This document shows, piece after piece, positions 32,959 through 36,711 of a stretch of 36,711 bases of DNA (positions within the stretch are counted from its first letter, which is position 1; every line of letters begins with the position of its first letter). This DNA comes from Chloroflexota bacterium (GTDB lineage Bacteria; Chloroflexota; Dehalococcoidia; UBA2979). Location: positions 1 through 36,711 of the forward strand of contig CANIRU010000011.1 in NCBI GenBank assembly GCA_947470025.1, given 5' to 3'. The notes under the pieces were generated by a model. The model saw only the letters and a list, made by a program, of their open reading frames with translations, was not told the origin of the DNA and searched no databases. The translations under genes were made by a program, and so were the position numbers.

Positions 32959-33272
32959 TCCTGCGCGGGCGTGGCGCGTAGCCAGGGGACGCGGCTGCTC
33001 ACTGCCTCGGCGAGCTTGAAGTCCATCTCGGTCAGACCGCCCGCGTCGTGCGTCGAGAACGCGAGGCGGACGTGGCTGTAGGTGTTCGTGATCTCCGGGT
33101 GGTGGTTGGCGCGCTCGGCGAGGGCGCCCACCTCCACGATGAAGCCGAGCGCGGCGACAAAGTCCGCGAACTGGAAGTCGCGGACAATGCGGTCGCCGTC
33201 CAGCTCCCACTGCGGGATGTGCCCCAGTGCCTCGGTGATCTGGGCGGGGGTCAAACGCGTGCGGTCGGCCAT
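32955..33272 (-). CDS. phhB: 4a-hydroxytetrahydrobiopterin (pterin-4-alpha-carbinolamine) dehydratase
   Basis: 105 residues, the standard length. It dehydrates the 4a-carbinolamine pterin formed by aromatic amino acid hydroxylases. The active-site pattern is intact: His57-His58-Pro59 in ANHHPEI, a YSHVRLAFSTHDAGGLT strand pair with His75, and DFKLAEAV helix at the end. ATG 33272 is preceded by GAGGAG. No phenylalanine hydroxylase is nearby; in many bacteria this protein is encoded alone and may serve molybdopterin or general pterin recycling. Stop overlaps that of the hydrolase on the other strand. Confidence 0.93.
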   Translation of the reverse strand: MADRTRLTPAQITEALGHIPQWELDGDRIVRDFQFADFVAALGFIVEVGALAERANHHPEITNTYSHVRLAFSTHDAGGLTEMDFKLAEAVSSRVPWLRATPAQD

Positions 33273-33412
33273 GGCGTGCTCCTCGATGCGCTCGGTAGCA
33301 GGCGAATCGTAGCGCGCTCGGACGGACGCAGATCGCTCGCCGCTGTTGCGGACGCATCGCAGCCGCCAGACACTGACTCCATCGACTCGACGCGCCCGAT
33401 CAGGAGCCGCCC

Positions 33413-34759
33413 ATGTCCTCCATCCTCGAGACCTACGAAGCGCTGCACAAAGGCTCGCGCGCGCTGGCGGCGAGGGCGGCGACCGTGTTCCCGTCGGGCG
33501 TGACGCACGATGCACGGGCGTTCTCGCCGTTCCCGATCTACGTCGAGCGCGCCGCCGGGCCGCGGAAATGGGACGTCGATGGCAACGAATACGTCGACTA
33601 CATCGGTGGGCACGGCGCACTGCTGCTGGGCCACAACCGGCCCGAGGTGATGGACGCGGTACGCGAAGCGCTCAAGCGGGGCACGCACTTCGGCGCGAGC
33701 CACGAGCTGGAGATCGAGTGGGGCCAGCAGGTGATCGACATGGTGCCATGCGCGGAGCGCGTGCGGTTCACCTCCTCTGGCACGGAGGCGACGATGATGG
33801 CGCTCCGCCTCGCGCGCGCGTACACCGGCCGCGAGCGCGTCGTGAAGCTCGATGATCACTTCCACGGCTGGCATGACCTCGTCGTCGGGCGCCTCGGCGC
33901 GGACGAGGCGCGACCGCACTCGGTCGGCGTGCCGGACGGCTTCTACGACTCGCTGACGATCGTGCCCTCGGGCGACGTGGCCGCAGTGACGCAGGCACTC
34001 GCCGCGCGCGATGTCGCTGCGGTGATCCTCGAGCCGACCGGCGCGCACTGGGGGACGCACCCCTTGCAGGCCTCGTACCTCCAAGAGCTGCGCCGGCTCA
34101 CGAAGGAGACCGGCACGCTCATGATCATGGACGAGGTGATCACCGGCTTCCGCATGGCGCCCGGTGGCGCCTCGCAGCGCTACGGGGTGACGCCCGACCT
34201 GTCGTCGTTCGCCAAAATCGTGGCGGGCGGGATGCCCGGCGGCTGCGTCGCTGGGCGCGAGGAGATCATCAACTACCTCGAGCTGCGCGAGAACGACGCG
34301 GACTGGAACGCCGAGGAGCGCGTGAGCCACCAGGGCACCTTCAACGCGAACCCCGTCTCCGCCGCCGCCGGCATCGCCGCGCTCAAGATCATCGCGGAGC
34401 AGGACGACTGCGCCCGCGCGGACGCCGCCTCGGCCGCCCTCGTGCGTGGCGTGAACGAGCTGTTCAAGCGCGAGTCCGTGCCGGGCTCGGCGTGGGCCGC
34501 GTCGTCGATGTGGCACATGAACCTCGGCTACGACGCGCCTCGACCGGCCGACGTGGAGTGGGAGATCGAGGAGCAGCCGCACGGCATCGCGCCCGAGCTC
34601 ATGCGCCCGTTCCGCTGGGCGCTGTACAACCATGGCGTTGACCTGATGGGCAACGGTGGCATGGTGTCGAGCAGCCACGGCGAGCGCGAAGTCGCCCAGA
34701 CGATCATCGCGGTCGGCGCGGCCGTCGCAGATCTGCGCGCCGAGGGGTTGCTCGGCTAG
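33413..34759 (+). CDS. Glutamate-1-semialdehyde 2,1-aminomutase-like class III aminotransferase
   Basis: 448 residues, a PLP enzyme. PLP-binding features: SSGTEAT (121-127), HGWHD (151-155), Asp240 in MDEVITGFR and the Schiff-base Lys268 in SFAKIVAGGMPGG. These are the GSA-aminomutase signatures, but no hem genes are beside it, and the protein carries a C-terminal part (about 345-420) with sequence unlike HemL. So a homologous aminotransferase or aminomutase acting on another amino acid is at least as likely. ATG 33413 has AGGAG nine bases upstream. A branched hairpin follows the stop. Confidence 0.85.
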   Translation: MSSILETYEALHKGSRALAARAATVFPSGVTHDARAFSPFPIYVERAAGPRKWDVDGNEYVDYIGGHGALLLGHNRPEVMDAVREALKRGTHFGASHELEIEWGQQVIDMVPCAERVRFTSSGTEATMMALRLARAYTGRERVVKLDDHFHGWHDLVVGRLGADEARPHSVGVPDGFYDSLTIVPSGDVAAVTQALAARDVAAVILEPTGAHWGTHPLQASYLQELRRLTKETGTLMIMDEVITGFRMAPGGASQRYGVTPDLSSFAKIVAGGMPGGCVAGREEIINYLELRENDADWNAEERVSHQGTFNANPVSAAAGIAALKIIAEQDDCARADAASAALVRGVNELFKRESVPGSAWAASSMWHMNLGYDAPRPADVEWEIEEQPHGIAPELMRPFRWALYNHGVDLMGNGGMVSSSHGEREVAQTIIAVGAAVADLRAEGLLG

Positions 34760-34763
34760 CTTC

Positions 34764-34802
34764 CTGGGCGCATGCCGGGTCTCCCGGGCCGCCCGCGCCC
34801 AG
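34764..34802 (+). terminator. Branched hairpin, probable terminator
   Basis: Outer stem CTGGGCGC / GCGCCCAG enclosing an inner CCGGG-TCT-CCCGG hairpin, directly after the aminotransferase stop. No T-run. Confidence 0.5.
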
Positions 34803-34876
34803 ACCCGTCGGCGGCAACGGCTCGTCATAACGCAGCCATAAGATGTCGCCTGCGCGGGCGCCGGGAACTTTTTGTT

Positions 34877-34890
34877 TGAGCGCTTGCTCA
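34877..34890 (+). promoter_or_regulatory. Candidate operator TGAGC-N4-GCTCA
   Basis: TGAGCGCTTGCTCA, following a TTTTTGTTT run, about 105 bases before the 3D-domain gene. Inverted half-sites five bases long, as in many TetR-family operators. The rest of 34803-34959 shows no gene. Confidence 0.35.
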
Positions 34891-34959
34891 GGTTCGCGCT
34901 AGGTTCGGGGGGGCGGGTGCGGAAACGTCGTTCGTGATGATTGCAGCGTCCGGCAGGCC

Positions 34960-34987
34960 TTGCGAAGCGCTCCGCGCCTGACATACT
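34960..34987 (+). promoter_or_regulatory. Probable promoter with near-leaderless start
   Basis: TTGCGA (34960-34965) and CATACT (34982-34987), 16 bases apart. The expected start falls on or next to GTG 34995. Confidence 0.45.
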
Positions 34988-34994
34988 CCCCAGC

Positions 34995-35684
34995 GTGCGG
35001 GGAACAATCTCGAAGACGCTGAGGCGATCCCTACGCCTCGGAGCACTTCTCTCGACTCTTGGTTTGCTGTTCGCCATCGGCGTTGCGATGGGAGGCTTCG
35101 TCGCCTCGCCCGCGCCGGTCGAGGCGCTCGCCGCCGTCCGCCCCGCGACCTATCTCCTCAACACCACCACGGCGATCACCTCGTTCGCCTCCTCGGAGAC
35201 ACCGGAGCCGAGCGCTGGCTCGCGCACCGCGGTCCCGATCAATGAGCAGCCCTTCGAGGCGACGCGCCTCGCTGCCTCGGCGGTCGAGACGCCGCTGGTC
35301 GGCACCACCGCAGAGGACGTCGTGCGCTCCGCGCGCACCGCGACCGCCGGCACGCCCGCGCTCCGCTCCGGCGACCGCGTCCGCGCCACGGTGTCCTTCT
35401 ACTACTGCCGCGTCGGTGGCCCCGCGCACGGCGACGGCGGCGGCTTCTGCGGCGCCATGCGCGACGGCACCGTCGTCTACAACGGCGCCGCCGCCTGCGA
35501 CTACGTCTACCTCGGCCAGCGCTTCCGTATCGACGGCGACCCGTCGGGGCGCATCTACCGCTGCGCGGACACCGGCAGCGCCGTCCACGGCCTGCACCGC
35601 GACATCTGGTTCGCGACGAACGAAGAGGGTTGGGCCTGGCAGAAGTCCGTGGGACAGTCCGCCACGATCGAGATCCTGCCCTAG
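34995..35684 (+). CDS. Exported protein with C-terminal 3D/double-psi-barrel-like domain
   Basis: 229 residues from GTG 34995 (an ATG at 34941 lies upstream of the promoter and is unlikely). Basic start, then a membrane or signal helix (about 14-38), a Thr/Ser/Ala/Pro-rich linker to about 125, then a folded domain with four cysteines (YYC, FC, AC, YRC) likely paired outside the cell. The block YLGQRF..YRCADTG..HRDIWF matches the 3D domain (Asp192 in ADTG and Asp203 in RDIW) found in MltA-type lytic enzymes, Rpf proteins and RlpA-like barrels. So a wall-associated or surface hydrolase-like function is likely. The first Asp of the usual triad is not certain. Confidence 0.72.
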   Translation: MRGTISKTLRRSLRLGALLSTLGLLFAIGVAMGGFVASPAPVEALAAVRPATYLLNTTTAITSFASSETPEPSAGSRTAVPINEQPFEATRLAASAVETPLVGTTAEDVVRSARTATAGTPALRSGDRVRATVSFYYCRVGGPAHGDGGGFCGAMRDGTVVYNGAAACDYVYLGQRFRIDGDPSGRIYRCADTGSAVHGLHRDIWFATNEEGWAWQKSVGQSATIEILP

Positions 35685-35833
35685 GTCCTCCTTGCCCACC
35701 CCGCAGGCCACGCTACGCAGACCTCCCGGCGGTAGCCTCGAGTGCGCCTTGGACATCGAATCTAGACTGACGTTTTACCCATTGTTCACAGTCTCATCTT
35801 GTTCATGCCCGTGATAAGGATGATGATTGTTTT

Positions 35834-36220
35834 GTGACCGAAAGCACAAACGAACGCGCTCGAGTGACTCTCGGGCTCGATTTGGAACGGGATGCATTGA
35901 TGAGCATTGTTCGCGAGAGTTCCACTCGTTCCGGCGTCGGCCAGCGCATCCGCGAGTGGCGGCTCCGTCGCGAGCTGTCGCAGGCCGAGGTGGCCCGGCT
36001 TGCCGGGATCACCCAGGCCTCGCTGTCCAACTACGAGAACGGCAAGCGCGACCTGCCGCTGAGCACCCTGCTCGGCGTCGCGAGCGCGCTGAACGTGTCG
36101 GTCGGCGACCTGCTCGACCTGCCTGACGTCATCGTCGTCCGCGACTCAGTCCTGGGGCGGGCCGTCGAGCAGTTGCAGACGCGCGTCCCCGCGGGCATCG
36201 GAGCCTACGCCGCGTCGTAG
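35834..36220 (+). CDS. XRE-family HTH transcriptional regulator
   Basis: 128 residues if GTG 35834 is the start. A lambda-repressor-like helix-turn-helix fills residues about 37-93: GQRIREWRLRRELSQAEVA (first helices), then RLAGITQASLSNYENGKR with the classic recognition helix, and STLLGVASALNVSVGDLLDL. Short C-terminal helix follows. ATG 35900 is an alternative start. Upstream, TTGTTCA occurs twice (35782-35788, 35799-35805; 17 bases apart) in an AT-rich stretch and might be its own operator. A GATGAT box (35822-35827) just before GTG 35834 would make the transcript leaderless. Target genes unknown. Confidence 0.85.
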   Translation: MTESTNERARVTLGLDLERDALMSIVRESSTRSGVGQRIREWRLRRELSQAEVARLAGITQASLSNYENGKRDLPLSTLLGVASALNVSVGDLLDLPDVIVVRDSVLGRAVEQLQTRVPAGIGAYAAS

Positions 36221-36249
36221 GCGCGCTCCGAGTTGTTCGCAACGTGATT

Positions 36250-36277
36250 GAGAGGCCCCGCACCGTCGGGGCCTCTC
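36250..36277 (+). terminator. Hairpin terminator after the XRE gene
   Basis: GAGAGGCCCCG / CGGGGCCTCTC, 11 perfect pairs, loop CACCGT. Confidence 0.82.
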
Positions 36278-36309
36278 GCTATCCCGAACGAGGGGGCTTC
36301 GCGGCTGCG

Positions 36310-36315
36310 TATACT
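36310..36315 (+). promoter_or_regulatory. -10 box (TATACT) of the AAA+ ATPase gene
   Basis: TATACT is five of six to consensus, 34 bases before GTG 36350. No good -35. Confidence 0.5.
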
Positions 36316-36349
36316 GGGCACGTCTCGGGGCGGCGAGCGGGGGTGTCCA

Positions 36350-36711
36350 GTGGAGAACGATCGACCGGCAACCTTGGGCGGCCTGAAGGCCGCGAACATC
36401 GCGGTGCTGCCGGTCCGGCAGGAGCTGCGTAACAACCTGATCGCCAAGATCCGCTCGGGCGACCGTCTGTTCCCCGGCGTGGTCGGCTACGACGACACCG
36501 TCATCCCGCAGCTCGAGAACGCCATCCTTTCCGGCCAGGACATCATCCTGCTGGGCGAACGAGGACAGGCGAAGTCGCGCATCATCCGCGCTCTCACCTC
36601 GTTGCTCGATGAGTACTCCCCGTTCCTTGCGGGGTGCGAGATCCCGGAGAACCCGTTCGCGCCGATCACGCCCCTCGGGCGCCAGATCGTCGAGGAGCAG
36701 GGCGACAACGC
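36350..36711 (+). CDS. BchI/MoxR-like AAA+ ATPase (3' end outside window)
   Basis: The frame is open from GTG 36350 to the window edge (120 codons). VRQELRNNLIAKIRSGDRLFPGVVGYDDTV (read in parts, about 22-52) leads to the Walker A GERGQAKS at residues 69-76, with LENAILSGQDIILL before it. This arrangement is that of magnesium-chelatase subunit I and related MoxR-type AAA+ proteins. Following it, EIPENPFAPITPLGRQIVEE is a segment seen in stand-alone BchI-like proteins of Actinobacteria and Chloroflexota that are not linked to chlorophyll synthesis. They usually pair with a von Willebrand A domain protein downstream, which would lie beyond the window. Confidence 0.82.
   Translation, partial: MENDRPATLGGLKAANIAVLPVRQELRNNLIAKIRSGDRLFPGVVGYDDTVIPQLENAILSGQDIILLGERGQAKSRIIRALTSLLDEYSPFLAGCEIPENPFAPITPLGRQIVEEQGDN

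Noticed and set aside
34803-34994. Riboswitch upstream of the 3D-domain gene (cyclic-di-AMP type controls similar wall genes in other phyla)
   Set aside because: I could not find a convincing conserved core or paired helices; the gap is short and the promoter lies at its very end.

Overview
This window is GC-rich, gene-dense bacterial chromosome. GTG and TTG starts are frequent, ribosome binding sites are short purine runs, and many intergenic gaps hold one perfect hairpin terminator. There are no phage genes, insertion sequences or CRISPR arrays. The gene mix (several CaiB/BaiF CoA-transferases, metal-dependent amidohydrolases, a P450, a ketosteroid-dehydrogenase-like flavoprotein, MFS exporters, a Flp-type pilin and a BchI/MoxR-like ATPase) is what one finds in aerobic, heterotrophic Chloroflexota of the SAR202/Dehalococcoidia type or in some Actinobacteria. 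I lean to Chloroflexota, at low confidence, because no phylogenetic marker is present.

Layout. 1-5482: a 5'-truncated membrane glycosyltransferase overlapping a cupin gene, a lipoprotein, a 1-Cys peroxiredoxin with a clear promoter, and a flavoprotein dehydrogenase. 5490-8683: a REP-like hairpin stretch, an FTR1-like membrane protein coupled to a tiny membrane protein, a Flp pilin of only 55 residues on the minus strand, a glutaredoxin-DinB fusion interrupted by an in-frame TGA exactly at the first active-site cysteine, and a small hydrolase. 8821-10629: a hybrid sensor kinase that has lost the middle of its ATPase and receiver domains. 10662-24066: a catabolic block with a double-length CaiB/BaiF protein, alpha/beta hydrolase, epimerase, ACMSD-like amidohydrolase, P450, second amidohydrolase, second CaiB/BaiF protein, aldo/keto reductase, MFS carrier and acetyl-CoA hydrolase/transferase. 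24156-30940: a chimeric membrane protein/lipoprotein, an amidase, two MFS exporters and a beta-propeller lipoprotein, all on the minus strand. 31063-36711: tRNA-Arg(TCG), small conserved genes, a pterin carbinolamine dehydratase, a GSA-like aminotransferase, a 3D-domain secreted protein, an XRE regulator and the start of a BchI-like AAA+ ATPase.

The most unusual item is at 7244-7993. Reading the TGA at 7286-7288 as selenocysteine restores a complete glutaredoxin domain with a U-S-S-C motif fused to a DinB-type thiol-transferase-like domain, and a short hairpin with G in its loop lies at the distance expected of a bacterial SECIS element. An ordinary gene call would start at 7415 and lose the redox domain.

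Other points of interest are two apparent internal-deletion chimeras (8821-10629 and 24156-25187), two of three CaiB/BaiF active sites lacking the conserved Asp, a strongly iterated CCTCGA/TCGAGG hexamer, and a recurrent TAnnCTCC box just upstream of many genes.
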